Source: DZBG01 sp049241565 (lineage in GTDB: Bacteria; Bdellovibrionota; Bacteriovoracia; Bacteriovoracales; Bacteriovoracaceae). From it: a stretch of 64,000 nt of DNA. Made by a program: the position numbers and the translations under genes. Of this stretch, positions 50,788-60,730 are shown piece by piece. Position 1 is the stretch's first letter. Each line of letters opens with the position of its first letter. A model generated the notes under the pieces. It saw nothing but the letters and a program-made list of their open reading frames with translations, searched no databases and was not told the origin of the DNA. The stretch spans positions 1 through 64,000 of the forward strand of contig JBMLQL010000042.1 of assembly GCA_049241565.1 (NCBI GenBank), in the 5' to 3' direction.

Positions 50788-52052
50788 AGCAGCTCTTCGT
50801 AGTCTTGGGCCTTGTTTACGACTTTAAGCTCACCATTTTCTTTAAAAAGAATTTCGGCCGGTCTTCCGCGAAGATTATAATTTGATCCCATGGAATAACC
50901 ATAGGCCCCTGTATCGGCAAGAACAATTAAATCGCCATTTTTAAGAGCAGGAAGCTTTCTGCCTGAGCCAAAACAGTCTGAGGTTTCACAGATTGGCCCC
51001 ACTACATGATAGGCCTTTTTAGCAGCAGCTTTTTTTACAGGAACAAGATCATGGAAGGCACCATAAAGAGAAGGGCGCATAAAATCATTCATCCCGCCAT
51101 CGACGATAAGAAAATTATTATCTTCTGAAACTTTATTACGAAGAACTGACATGACAAGAATACCGGCCTTGGCCGAAATCTTTCTTCCAGGCTCAAAAAC
51201 AACTCTCACAGGTTTTGAGCGGTAGCTGTAGTAATGCTTCTCAAAAGTTTTTTGAATGAGATTCATATAAGTTTGAAGTGAAGGCATCTTTTTTGAATCA
51301 TCAGGATGATAGTCAACACCAAGACCACCTCCGACATCTAAAAACTCAAGATTATTAGGCATCAAAAGTGAAGCCTCACAAAGTTTGATAATAGCTTTTT
51401 CTGTGGCCTTAAGATCAAGAAGTTGACTACCAATATGTATTGATAGACCTACAAGAGTACAGTGCTTCCAGATCTTTTTATCTTCAAGAGCGGTGAATAC
51501 ATCATCAAGAAGCATTCCAAACTTATGAGTTTTATTTCCTGTCGAAATATACTTATGAGTTTTCGGTTGAACCACTGGATTAAGACGGAAGCAGATTCTT
51601 GCTTTTTTTCCAAGTTTCGCGGCCACTTCTGAGATGAGTTCTAGCTCTTCGATAGACTCTACATTAAATGAGTAAGGGCCATGCTTTGAACTTTTAAGAG
51701 TGTATTTGATTTCTTCACGAGTTTTACCAACTCCAGAGAAAACAATCTTTTCAACAGGAATTCCTGCTTCTACGGCACGTTTAAATTCTCCTACTGAGAC
51801 AATATCAGCACCACAGCCAAGATTGGCCAGAATTTTTAAAAGTGATTTATTTGAGTTCGACTTTAAAGCAAAACAAACCAAAGGGTCATGAAGTTTGGCC
51901 TTCATGGCGGATTGGTAGAAGTTTAAGTAATTATCCTTGAGGATTTTTTCACTATAAAGATAAAAGGGAGTAGGGAATTTTTTAGCAATTTTAGCAATAT
52001 TAGCGCGCTCAAAATAAAGCGCGCTACTTTTATAAGCGAGTTGTTTTTTCAT
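50784..52052 (-). CDS. lysA: Diaminopimelate decarboxylase
   Basis: PLP enzyme of 422 residues that turns meso-diaminopimelate into lysine. The PLP-lysine motif reads VCFALKSNSNKSLL, followed by GCGADIVSVGE. LSIHIGSQL and FLDVGGGLGVDY are the glycine loops, and GPICETSDCFG plus DTGAYGYSMGSNYNLRGRPAEIL form the substrate end. The length is normal. It begins 9 bases after pyrE with AGGAACT ahead, so it appears to be the last gene of the pyrimidine operon although the pathways differ. Confidence 0.95.
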   Translation of the reverse strand: MKKQLAYKSSALYFERANIAKIAKKFPTPFYLYSEKILKDNYLNFYQSAMKAKLHDPLVCFALKSNSNKSLLKILANLGCGADIVSVGEFKRAVEAGIPVEKIVFSGVGKTREEIKYTLKSSKHGPYSFNVESIEELELISEVAAKLGKKARICFRLNPVVQPKTHKYISTGNKTHKFGMLLDDVFTALEDKKIWKHCTLVGLSIHIGSQLLDLKATEKAIIKLCEASLLMPNNLEFLDVGGGLGVDYHPDDSKKMPSLQTYMNLIQKTFEKHYYSYRSKPVRVVFEPGRKISAKAGILVMSVLRNKVSEDNNFLIVDGGMNDFMRPSLYGAFHDLVPVKKAAAKKAYHVVGPICETSDCFGSGRKLPALKNGDLIVLADTGAYGYSMGSNYNLRGRPAEILFKENGELKVVNKAQDYEELL

Positions 52053-52061
52053 AGTTCCTGA

Positions 52062-52676
52062 TTAGTTAAGAGAAACACCTTTTCTCCATTCTAATACTTT
52101 TTGAAGTGCCTCCGCATCAAGAAAATTTTGATCAAAGGCCACTTGGGCCAGAGTATCGAAGTTAGACAAAGAGATGAAAGGGAGCTTGGCCTGATCGAAG
52201 ATCTTTTGCGCATCATTAAAGCCATAAGTGAAAATACTTAACACCCCAAGAACCTCAAGATCCGCTTCTTTTAATCTTTGGGCCGCAGCGATAGAACTTT
52301 TTCCAGTGGAGACAAGATCTTCCAGAAGAATAACTCTCTCGCCTGCTTGTGACGCTCCTTCAATGGCGTTCTGTCTTCCATGCTCTTTAACTGAGCTTCT
52401 CACATAAACAAGGGGAAGCTTCATTTCATGGGCCACCCAGGCCGCCCATGGAATCCCGGCCGTGGCCGTTCCAGCAATAATTTGTGGTTTCATGGGGCTG
52501 ATCTTTTCAACCATGGCAGCTACGATAAGCGTTCTCGCTTCAACCGATGAGATCAAAAGTCTATTGTCACAATAAACTGGAGATTTAATCCCAGAGGTCC
52601 ATGTAAAAGGTTCTTTAGGACGGAGAAAAACCGCCTTTTCTTTAAGTAGCAAAGAAGCAATATTTTGAGCGATCAT
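52062..52676 (-). CDS. pyrE: Orotate phosphoribosyltransferase
   Basis: Makes OMP from orotate and PRPP, 204 residues. The start FTWTSGIKSPVYCDNRLLIS binds orotate, and the PRPP loop is VILLEDLVSTGKSSIAAAQRL. LVYVRSSVKEHGRQNAIEG is the flexible catalytic loop (normally K-x-HG). It overlaps pyrF by 4 bases. The two act in sequence on OMP. Confidence 0.95.
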   Translation of the reverse strand: MIAQNIASLLLKEKAVFLRPKEPFTWTSGIKSPVYCDNRLLISSVEARTLIVAAMVEKISPMKPQIIAGTATAGIPWAAWVAHEMKLPLVYVRSSVKEHGRQNAIEGASQAGERVILLEDLVSTGKSSIAAAQRLKEADLEVLGVLSIFTYGFNDAQKIFDQAKLPFISLSNFDTLAQVAFDQNFLDAEALQKVLEWRKGVSLN

Positions 52677-53374
52677 GGATTTTCTCCTTGAAGAATTTTT
52701 TTGAGGGCCAGACGAGGGGAAGAGGACTGAGTAATAGGTCTGCCGATAACCATAAAATCAGTTCCTGCCTGATGGGCCTCTAGAGCATTCATGATCCTTT
52801 TTTGATCATGAGTTTGAGTTTTATCAAAGCGAATCCCTGGAGTGACCGTTTTAAATTCTTGGCCACACAGGTCTTTAATGGGTTTAATTTCAAGTGGAGA
52901 GCAGACCACTCCATCAAGATTTGCTTCTTTAGCAAGTTTAGCAAGATGAATGACAGTGTTGTTTAAATTGGCCTGTGGATAAGTTTGAGTGAATTCTTGC
53001 TCTGAAAATGAAGTCAGCACTGTCACTCCAATCAGCAGAGGAGGATTTCTAAATTTGAGCGTGGCGTCTCGGGCCTTTTTCATCATCTCGAGTCCACCTG
53101 AACAGTGAACATTAATCATCTTGATAGGAAGATGAGAAAGGGAGCTGATGGCCTCATAGACAGTATTGGGAATATCATAAAGCTTTAAATCTAAAAAAAT
53201 GGACTGACCATTGAGAGCGAGCTCTTTGACCTTTTCTGCACCAAAGGCATAGAAAAATTCCATACCCACTTTAAGCCAGATATCTTCTCCTTTTATTTCT
53301 TGGAGAAGTGAGTGAAGCTGAGCCTCATCTTTAGTATCGAGGGCCAAGATAATTTTTTGTGAAGGAATCATCAT
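52673..53374 (-). CDS. pyrF: Orotidine 5'-phosphate decarboxylase
   Basis: Decarboxylates OMP to UMP, 233 residues. IILALDTKDEAQLHSLL is the start, and IFLDLKLYDIPNTVYEAI is the catalytic D-x-K-x-x-D motif. INVHCSGGLEMM and VTPGIRFDKTQTHDQKRIM follow, with the end FMVIGRPITQSSSP. It overlaps carB by 4 bases. Confidence 0.96.
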   Translation of the reverse strand: MMIPSQKIILALDTKDEAQLHSLLQEIKGEDIWLKVGMEFFYAFGAEKVKELALNGQSIFLDLKLYDIPNTVYEAISSLSHLPIKMINVHCSGGLEMMKKARDATLKFRNPPLLIGVTVLTSFSEQEFTQTYPQANLNNTVIHLAKLAKEANLDGVVCSPLEIKPIKDLCGQEFKTVTPGIRFDKTQTHDQKRIMNALEAHQAGTDFMVIGRPITQSSSPRLALKKILQGENP

Positions 53375-56300
53375 GTCAGAGGCTCCATCACAAAAGAGTT
53401 CATTTCAAGAGTTTTAAGGAGGGCCTCGGCAGTATCAAGAGAGGTCATACAGATAATCCCTCGCTCAACGGCCGCTCGTCTCATTTTAAATCCATCACTC
53501 TCTACGTTCTTACTTTTTGAAATAGTATTGATGATGAGATCAATATTGCCTGATTTAATCTCGGCCATAATATCGTGCTCACCCATGCCAAGTCTTCCAA
53601 CCACTTTGACTGGAATATTAATTCCTTGAAGAAGTTTTGCCGTTCCTTCAGTGGCCGTGAATGAAAATCCGATTCTATAAAAGCGCTTAAAGAGTTGAAG
53701 AGTCTCTTCTTTATCTTTATCCGCAATTGTAGCGAGGATTGTTCCCGATTGAGGAATCGAAATTCCAGCGGCGATAAAGGCTTTTTGTAGTGCCTTCTCA
53801 AAAATAAAATCTTTCCCCATGACTTCACCCGTAGATTTCATCTCTGGCCCAAGAGCAATTTCTACATCAGAGAGTTTGGCAAAAGAGAAAACGGGGGCTT
53901 TTACTGCAATCTCTGATCCAATAGGATGAAGACCAGGTTTATATCCCTGCTTAATTAAACTCTCACCTAAGATCGCCCGAGTGGCCATCTTCGCCATTTG
54001 AAGATGCGTAACCTTAGATAGAAAAGGAACTGTTCTTGATGAGCGAGGATTCACTTCAAGAACAAACACTTCGTCATTATTAATCACGAACTGGATATTC
54101 ACTAATCCTACGATCTTCAGGGCCTTGGCAATATCATTGGTATAATTCACAAGATCCATCTGAATTTTCTCAGAGACACTTTGTGGAGGGTAAACAGCAA
54201 TAGAGTCCCCTGAGTGAACTCCGGCCTTCTCGATATGCTCCATAATGCCTGGAATGATGACATTTTCTCCATCACAAATAGCGTCCACTTCCATCTCTCG
54301 CCCAATCATATAGCGGTCAATGAGAACCGGATGCTCAGGATTCACTTGAACGGCTTTCTTCATATAACTCAAAAGCTCGGTCTCGTTATAAACAATTTCC
54401 ATGGCCCTTCCCCCGATCACATAAGAAGGACGCACCATCACTGGAAAACCTAAGGCCACGGCTGCCTTGGCCGCCTCATCTAAGGAAGTCACAGCTGTGC
54501 CCAGCGGTTGAGCAATTTTTAAATCTTTAAGGAGTTTTTCAAATTGTTTTCTGTCTTCAGCACGGTCAATGTTTTCCAGACTTGTTCCTAGGATTTTGAC
54601 TCCGAGTTTTTGAAGAGGAGCGGCTAGATTAATGGCCGTTTGGCCTCCAAACTGAACAATGACTCCCTCTGGTTTTTCACGAAGAATGACATGATAAACA
54701 TCCTCAGGAGTGAGTGGTTCAAAATAAAGTCGATCAGAGATATTGAAATCAGTTGAAACCGTTTCAGGGTTATTGTTGATGACGATAGCTTCCATTCCCA
54801 TAGCACGAATGGCCTCAATGGCATGAACGGTAGCGTAGTCAAATTCAATCCCCTGGCCGATACGGATAGGCCCTGAGCCTAAGACCACAATCTTTTTCTT
54901 ATTTGTCTCAAGAACCTCATCCTCATCTTCATAAGTTGAATAATAGTAAGGTGTGCTTGATTGAAATTCGGCTGCACAAGTATCAACCATTTTATACACA
55001 GGGATAATTTTTTGATTCATCCTGAAAGTAAGAATTTCACTCTCGGCCATTCCTAAAAGAGTGGCAATTGTCTTATCAGCAAAACCGAGGCGTTTCACTT
55101 TAAGGATTAATTCGCGATCGAGTTTTTTAGCTTCTTTAAGAAGGTTTTCATGATGAATGATATTTTTAATTTTATTTAAGAAAAAATAATTAAACTCCGT
55201 GAGCTTATAAATTCTCTCTAGCGGCCAGTTTCGGCGAATTCCTTCTGTTATGGCCCAAATTCTTTCATCATCCTGAGCGAGAATTTTTTTCTCTAATTCA
55301 GCCTCATTTAATTCTCTAATCACAGGGTGATCAAGATGATGAAGACCAACTTCAAGGGAGCGAACCGCCTTAAGAATGGCCTCTTCAAAATTTCTTCCTA
55401 GAGACATGACTTCGCCTGTGGCCTTCATTTGAGTTCCAAGGCGTCTGTTGGCCGTGGCGAATTTATCGAAAGCGAAACGAGGAATCTTGGCTACAATATA
55501 ATCCAGGGCCGGCTCAAAGCAGGCATAGGTCTTTTTTGTAATAGGATTAATAATTTCATCAAGAGTAAATCCCAAAGAAATTTTCGCTGCAATCTTGGCA
55601 ATAGGATAACCTGTGGCCTTTGAGGCCAGAGCAGAGGAGCGAGAAACTCTTGGATTCACTTCAATCACGTAGTATTGAAAGGTATGTTGATCGAGAGCGT
55701 ATTGAACATTACATCCACCTTCAATTTTAAGAGAGCGGATAATTTTTAAAGCACTAGTTCTGAGCATTTGATGATCACGATCAGAGAGTGTTTGTGACGG
55801 GGCCACCACAATACTGTCACCAGTATGGACTCCAACGGGATCAATATTTTCCATATTACAAACGATAATACAGTTATCGTTCTTATCTCTGATCACTTCG
55901 TATTCAATCTCTTTAAAGCCAGCAATTGATTTTTCAATTAAGCATTGTTGAATAGGGGAGGCGTTTAGGCCTGAGGTCGCTGTTAAAATCAGCTCTTCAC
56001 GAGTCTTAGCAATCCCTCCGCCAGTACCACCTAAGGTATAGGCCGGCCTGACAATCACGGGGTAGCCAATTTTGTCCGCAAAGATCATGGCCTCATCAAC
56101 CGTATGAACAATTGTGCTCGCAGGAACTGGCTCACAAATTTCTTGCATCAGCTCTTTAAATAATTTTCTATCTTCTGCTTTTTTAATTGTCTCAAGATTA
56201 CAACCTAACAATTCTATACCCAATTTTTTTAGGGCCCCAGATTCAGCTAGCTGCATCGCCAGATTCAGAGCCGTTTGTCCACCCAGAGTTGGGAGAATAC

Positions 56301-56553
56301 CATCTGGACGCTCTTTATTGAGAATTTTTAAGATGAATTCACGAGTAAGAGGTTCAATATAAACTTTGTGGGCCGTCTCTTTATCAGTCATGATAGTGGC
56401 CGGGTTGGAGTTGATAAGTACAACCTCAACTCCTTCTTCAATGAGAGATTTTACGGCCTGTGTTCCAGAGTAATCAAACTCAGCGGCCTGGCCAATGACA
56501 ATGGGGCCAGAACCAATCACAAGAACTTTTTTTAGATGAGATGATTTTGGCAT
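53371..56553 (-). CDS. carB: Carbamoyl-phosphate synthase, large subunit
   Basis: This 1060-residue synthase has two homologous ATP-grasp halves. The first starts VLVIGSGPIVIGQAAEFDYSG, the second (about 545) VVLGSGPIRIGQGIEFDYA. RPAYTLGGTGGG and RPSYVIGGRAM are the two glycine loops. The C-terminal allosteric domain (from about 930) follows. With CarA it makes carbamoyl phosphate from glutamine, bicarbonate and 2 ATP for pyrimidines and arginine. It sits one base after carA and overlaps pyrF by 4. Confidence 0.97.
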   Translation of the reverse strand: MPKSSHLKKVLVIGSGPIVIGQAAEFDYSGTQAVKSLIEEGVEVVLINSNPATIMTDKETAHKVYIEPLTREFILKILNKERPDGILPTLGGQTALNLAMQLAESGALKKLGIELLGCNLETIKKAEDRKLFKELMQEICEPVPASTIVHTVDEAMIFADKIGYPVIVRPAYTLGGTGGGIAKTREELILTATSGLNASPIQQCLIEKSIAGFKEIEYEVIRDKNDNCIIVCNMENIDPVGVHTGDSIVVAPSQTLSDRDHQMLRTSALKIIRSLKIEGGCNVQYALDQHTFQYYVIEVNPRVSRSSALASKATGYPIAKIAAKISLGFTLDEIINPITKKTYACFEPALDYIVAKIPRFAFDKFATANRRLGTQMKATGEVMSLGRNFEEAILKAVRSLEVGLHHLDHPVIRELNEAELEKKILAQDDERIWAITEGIRRNWPLERIYKLTEFNYFFLNKIKNIIHHENLLKEAKKLDRELILKVKRLGFADKTIATLLGMAESEILTFRMNQKIIPVYKMVDTCAAEFQSSTPYYYSTYEDEDEVLETNKKKIVVLGSGPIRIGQGIEFDYATVHAIEAIRAMGMEAIVINNNPETVSTDFNISDRLYFEPLTPEDVYHVILREKPEGVIVQFGGQTAINLAAPLQKLGVKILGTSLENIDRAEDRKQFEKLLKDLKIAQPLGTAVTSLDEAAKAAVALGFPVMVRPSYVIGGRAMEIVYNETELLSYMKKAVQVNPEHPVLIDRYMIGREMEVDAICDGENVIIPGIMEHIEKAGVHSGDSIAVYPPQSVSEKIQMDLVNYTNDIAKALKIVGLVNIQFVINNDEVFVLEVNPRSSRTVPFLSKVTHLQMAKMATRAILGESLIKQGYKPGLHPIGSEIAVKAPVFSFAKLSDVEIALGPEMKSTGEVMGKDFIFEKALQKAFIAAGISIPQSGTILATIADKDKEETLQLFKRFYRIGFSFTATEGTAKLLQGINIPVKVVGRLGMGEHDIMAEIKSGNIDLIINTISKSKNVESDGFKMRRAAVERGIICMTSLDTAEALLKTLEMNSFVMEPLT

Positions 56554-56554
56554 A

Positions 56555-57628
56555 TTAGACTCCTACCGAGCTTAAAAATTGATCAAAAAGATAGGCCGTA
56601 TCTTCAGGCCCTGGGCAAGCCTCTGGATGGTACTGTACAGAGAAGGCCCTTAGAGTTTTATGCTTTAGTCCTTCAACGGAATTGTCGTTGATATTGATCT
56701 CAGAAATTTCAAGATCGGTTTTGGCCACAGATTCAGTGACGACAGCGTAACCATGATTTTGAGAAGTCATGTGAACTTTATTGGTCTTAAGATTTTTAAC
56801 AGGATGATTTCCACCACGATGGCCAAATTTAAGTTTTGTTGTTTCTGCTCCATTGGCCAGGGCGAGTAATTGATGTCCCATACAGATGGCAAAAAGAGGA
56901 AAGCTTTCTTGAAGTCTTTTTATCACAGGGATGGCCTCAGGAACATCCTTTGGATCCCCAGGTCCGTTTGAGAGGACAATTCCATCAGGATTAAAAGAGC
57001 AAATCGTCTCAAAGCTTGAGTTAAAGGGCACAACAACTACATCACAGTTTCTTTTTAAGAGTGATCTTAAAATATTTTTCTTATAACCATAATCGACGAG
57101 TACGATCCTTTTACCTTCGCCTGGAAAGTGGATAGGCGAGGTGGTCGAAACTCTTTTAATTTGATCTCGAGGCATGTCAGACTTGAGGATGATATCAAGA
57201 TTATGTTTGGGATAATCGAGTGGAGCAAAGATGGCCTTCATGGCGCCATGGTTACGAATAGTCTTGGTGAGTTTTCGAGTATCAATCCCGGCGATGCCTG
57301 GAATTTTAAATTTTTTTAGCAGACTCCCTAAAGATTCAGTTGATCTGAAATTAGACGGCTCTTCGCAGGCCTCTCTCACAATAACTGCTTTAAGAGCAGG
57401 AGAGAGAGATTCAAAATCGTCTTTGTTGACACCATAATTTCCAATGAGAGGGTAAGTGAGAACAACCATCTGATCGCAATAAGACGGATCTGAGAGAATT
57501 TCTTGATAACCGGTCATACTGGTATTAAAAACAATTTCTCCGAAAGAGTAGATATTTGTCAGATCAGCTCCAAAGCTATCACCGATATAAACATCACCAT
57601 TTTCTAAAATGAGTTGAATCTTTTTCAT
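56555..57628 (-). CDS. carA: Carbamoyl-phosphate synthase, small subunit
   Basis: Glutamine amidotransferase subunit, 357 residues. The N-terminal domain contains IVFNTSMTGYQEILSDPSY. The class I GATase domain has the nucleophile Cys in PLFAICMGHQLLALA and the His/Glu pair in SVQYHPEACPGPED. It supplies ammonia to CarB, whose gene follows after one base. Its ATG overlaps the last base of pyrB. Confidence 0.96.
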   Translation of the reverse strand: MKKIQLILENGDVYIGDSFGADLTNIYSFGEIVFNTSMTGYQEILSDPSYCDQMVVLTYPLIGNYGVNKDDFESLSPALKAVIVREACEEPSNFRSTESLGSLLKKFKIPGIAGIDTRKLTKTIRNHGAMKAIFAPLDYPKHNLDIILKSDMPRDQIKRVSTTSPIHFPGEGKRIVLVDYGYKKNILRSLLKRNCDVVVVPFNSSFETICSFNPDGIVLSNGPGDPKDVPEAIPVIKRLQESFPLFAICMGHQLLALANGAETTKLKFGHRGGNHPVKNLKTNKVHMTSQNHGYAVVTESVAKTDLEISEININDNSVEGLKHKTLRAFSVQYHPEACPGPEDTAYLFDQFLSSVGV

Positions 57629-58551
57629 TATTTCCCTTCTTCACTTAGTAACCAGTCTAAAATACTCATTCTCATATAAACACCGTTTTCAACTTGAGAA
57701 AAAATACGGCTACGGGGGCTTTCCACGACGGCATCAGCAATCTCAATATTTCTATTAAATGGTCCTGGATGCATGATAATAGATTTTTCCTTCATCTTAT
57801 TCATACGCTCTTCATTCATTCCAAAATCTTTAAAATAAGATTGAGCTGAGAGACCAAAGCTCTCATGTCTCTCAAGTTGGATTCTCAAAATCATCACAGC
57901 ATCAACTTGAGGAATCATTTCATCAAAATCAGCAAATTTCACAGAGGCAGGAAGTTTGGACGGATCAGGCATGAGTTCTTCTGGGCCGCAGAGAGTAAGC
58001 TCAATGCCAAATTTTTCAGCAGCAACAATCATAGACCCCGCAACGCGAGAGTGCTTTATATCCCCACAGATAAGAAGTTTTAATCCCTGCAGAGTTTGAA
58101 ATTCATTATAGAGAGTAAAAAGGTCTAGGAGTCCCTGAGTCGGATGCTCATTTTTTCCTGCTCCAGCATTGATCATAGAGCATTTGATTTTAGGGGCTAA
58201 TTGGTCAAAGACCTGATCATCCGAGTGACGGAGAATGATAGTATCAACACCTAAGGACTCAATCGTTTTAAGAGTGTCATAAAGAGTTTCACCTTTTTTT
58301 AAGCTAGAGTTTTCCGGCATGAAATTGATCACTTCCATCCCTAGAAGTTTAGCCGCCATTTCAAAAGATGATCTGGTTCTGGTACTAGGCTCAAGAAAAA
58401 CATTCATGGCCACTTTATTTTTGAGGCGTTCGTTGTATCTGTGTCTGTTGGTTCGTTCGGAATAAAAATAATGGGCCCTCTGAATAAGAGAGAGAATGGT
58501 TTGGTCAGATAAATTAGCGAGCGATACCAAATGCTTGATACACACCTCCAC
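57628..58551 (-). CDS. pyrB: Aspartate carbamoyltransferase
   Basis: Catalytic chain of 307 residues that makes carbamoyl aspartate. The carbamoyl-phosphate site is VFLEPSTRTRSSFEMAAKLLG. MINAGAGKNEHPTQGLLDL, LLICGDIKHSRVAGS and MHPGPFNRNIEI complete the active site. No pyrI is nearby. The start is uncertain: GTG at 58551 has no good ribosome site, while GGAGG lies inside the first codons. It is the first gene of pyrB-carA-carB-pyrF-pyrE-lysA; pyrC and pyrD are not in the window. Confidence 0.94.
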   Translation of the reverse strand: MEVCIKHLVSLANLSDQTILSLIQRAHYFYSERTNRHRYNERLKNKVAMNVFLEPSTRTRSSFEMAAKLLGMEVINFMPENSSLKKGETLYDTLKTIESLGVDTIILRHSDDQVFDQLAPKIKCSMINAGAGKNEHPTQGLLDLFTLYNEFQTLQGLKLLICGDIKHSRVAGSMIVAAEKFGIELTLCGPEELMPDPSKLPASVKFADFDEMIPQVDAVMILRIQLERHESFGLSAQSYFKDFGMNEERMNKMKEKSIIMHPGPFNRNIEIADAVVESPRSRIFSQVENGVYMRMSILDWLLSEEGK

Positions 58552-58729
58552 AAATAAGGAAAAATAGACTTTGAATTATAGAGAAAAAAACGGGATTACT
58601 TTTTAAGAAAGTGTTAAAATAGAGAGGTGCTGTCGAGTTAATGCGTTGAGGCAATCGCCGCATAAAAAAAATCCTCTGGTGAACGTTAATCTACTCTCTA
58701 AAATTCAGTGGAAATTGGCAAGGATAAAA

Positions 58730-60730
58730 ATGAAAAGCTTATTCCAAATTAATTCTCCTTTTAGTCCTACAGGCGATCAGCCACAAGCTATCGCGCAGTT
58801 AACTGAGGGATTTAAAAACGGGAAACATTTTCAAACTCTTTTAGGGGTGACGGGATCTGGGAAAACTTTCAGCATGGCCAATATTATCCAAAATCGGGGA
58901 AAGAAAACTCTGATCCTGGCCCCCAATAAAACTCTCGCGGCCCAGCTCTTTGCCGAGTTCAGAGAGTTTTTTCCCAATAATGCTGTGGAGTATTTTGTCT
59001 CTTATTACGATTATTATCAACCAGAGGCCTATGTGCCTGGGACAGATACTTATATTGAAAAAGATTCCGCCATTAATGATGAGATCGATAAGCTGCGACA
59101 CTCTGCTACTCGCTCAATCTTAGAGAGAGATGATGTTATTGTAGTGGCTTCCGTCAGTTGTATTTATGGTATTGGTGCCCCTGAAGAATACTTTAACCAA
59201 CGATTGAGTTTATTTACAGGTGAGAAGTATGATCGTGATAAATTTTTGCGTGAGCTTGTGGCCGTCCAGTACCAGAGAAATGATATTGATTTTCATCGAG
59301 GGACGTTTCGTGTCCGTGGTGACGTTGTTGAAGTGTTTCCTGCTTATGAAGAAAGTCAGGTGGTTCGTATTGAGTTTTTTGATGATGAGATTGATGCCAT
59401 TTCTATTGTCGATCCCCTTAGAGGCAAAGTGCTTCAGACTCTTCCGCGTGTGACGATTTTTCCTAAATCCCATTATGTGGTTGGACAAGAGAAAATGAAA
59501 GATGCCTTAGTGACAATTAAAACGGAGCTGAGAGAACGTATTAACGAACTACAAGATCAGAATAAATTAGTTGAAAGACAGCGAATTGAGCAAAGAACAC
59601 TTCTTGATCTTGAAATGATGGAGGAGATGGGGTTTTGTCCTGGGATTGAAAACTACTCTCGCCATTTAACAGGGGCACGCCCAGGAGACCCTCCTCCCAC
59701 ACTTATTGATTATTTTAGAAAAGATTTTCTTCTTATAGTAGATGAGTCCCATATCACCATTCCCCAAGTGGGAGGGATGTATAAAGGTGATAGGGCCCGT
59801 AAGCAAAATCTTGTTGATTATGGGTTTCGCCTTCCTAGTGCTTTGGATAACCGTCCTCTTAATTTTGAAGAGTTTGAAAGTAAGATGAATGAGGTTCTTT
59901 TTGTGTCTGCCACTCCTGCGAACTATGAGCTCGAGAAAAGCGGTGGGGAATATGTGGAACAAATTATTAGACCAACAGGACTTCTTGATCCTGTGATTGA
60001 TTTTAAAGATGCTAAAAATCAAGTGGATGATATGCTCGTTGAGGCGCGTAAGGTCATTGCTGATGGGTATCGAGTGCTCGTGACAACACTGACGAAGAAA
60101 CTTGCTGAGGAGCTGACTAGTTTTTATAAAAGTGTGGGGATGCGTATTCGTTATCTTCACTCTGATATTGATACGCTAGAGAGAATGGAGATTCTTCGAG
60201 ATCTTCGCTTAGGTGAGTTTGATATTTTAGTGGGGATTAATCTTTTACGAGAGGGACTGGATATTCCTGAAGTAGCACTGGTAGGAATACTTGATGCTGA
60301 TAAGGAAGGGTTTTTAAGATCAACTCGCTCTTTGATTCAGACCATTGGAAGGGCCGCCCGTAATTCCAACGGCCGGGTTATTCTTTATGGCCATCAAAAG
60401 ACCAGGAGTATTCTTGAGTCCATGGATTTGACCGCCAAACGAAGAGAGAAGCAGGCAAAATACAATGAAGATCATGGAATAACCGCCACAACCGTGGCCA
60501 AAAAGGTGAGTGGTGGGGTTATTGAGGTCCTTAGAGGAACGAAAGCCGACAAGAAAAGTCAGAAGAAAAAGGAAAAGATTGATCAACATCTCACACCAGA
60601 CGCACTTGATGCTAAAATTAGTGAACTAAAGAAAATGATGAAGCAGGCAGCTTCGGAGCTAAATTTTGAAGAAGCGGCTAAACTTCGTGATGAGATAAAG
60701 CAGCTATCTGAAATGAGAATGATGATATGA
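58730..60730 (+). CDS. uvrB: Excinuclease ABC subunit B
   Basis: DNA damage-recognition helicase-like subunit of nucleotide excision repair, 666 residues. Walker A is LGVTGSGKTFSMANI, and the beta-hairpin region is YYDYYQPEAYVPGTDTYIEKDS. Walker B is LLIVDESHITIPQVGGMYKGD, motif VI region IQTIGRAARNSNGRVILYG, and a UVR motif closes the chain (SELNFEEAAKLRDEIKQL). The ATG at 58730 has AAGGA 6 bases ahead and the family start; an open frame extends 84 bases further up without support. Confidence 0.97.
   Translation: MKSLFQINSPFSPTGDQPQAIAQLTEGFKNGKHFQTLLGVTGSGKTFSMANIIQNRGKKTLILAPNKTLAAQLFAEFREFFPNNAVEYFVSYYDYYQPEAYVPGTDTYIEKDSAINDEIDKLRHSATRSILERDDVIVVASVSCIYGIGAPEEYFNQRLSLFTGEKYDRDKFLRELVAVQYQRNDIDFHRGTFRVRGDVVEVFPAYEESQVVRIEFFDDEIDAISIVDPLRGKVLQTLPRVTIFPKSHYVVGQEKMKDALVTIKTELRERINELQDQNKLVERQRIEQRTLLDLEMMEEMGFCPGIENYSRHLTGARPGDPPPTLIDYFRKDFLLIVDESHITIPQVGGMYKGDRARKQNLVDYGFRLPSALDNRPLNFEEFESKMNEVLFVSATPANYELEKSGGEYVEQIIRPTGLLDPVIDFKDAKNQVDDMLVEARKVIADGYRVLVTTLTKKLAEELTSFYKSVGMRIRYLHSDIDTLERMEILRDLRLGEFDILVGINLLREGLDIPEVALVGILDADKEGFLRSTRSLIQTIGRAARNSNGRVILYGHQKTRSILESMDLTAKRREKQAKYNEDHGITATTVAKKVSGGVIEVLRGTKADKKSQKKKEKIDQHLTPDALDAKISELKKMMKQAASELNFEEAAKLRDEIKQLSEMRMMI

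Noticed and set aside
54214..56362. Several plus-strand frames of 64-82 residues
   Set aside because: All lie antisense to carB and have no own signals.
58552..58729. PyrR-type attenuator or LexA box between pyrB and uvrB
   Set aside because: No terminator/antiterminator pair and no TTAC-N3-GTAA or CTG-N10-CAG pattern that I could trust was found.
59666..60160. 164-residue minus-strand frame
   Set aside because: Antisense to uvrB; His/Ile-rich chain without known motifs.
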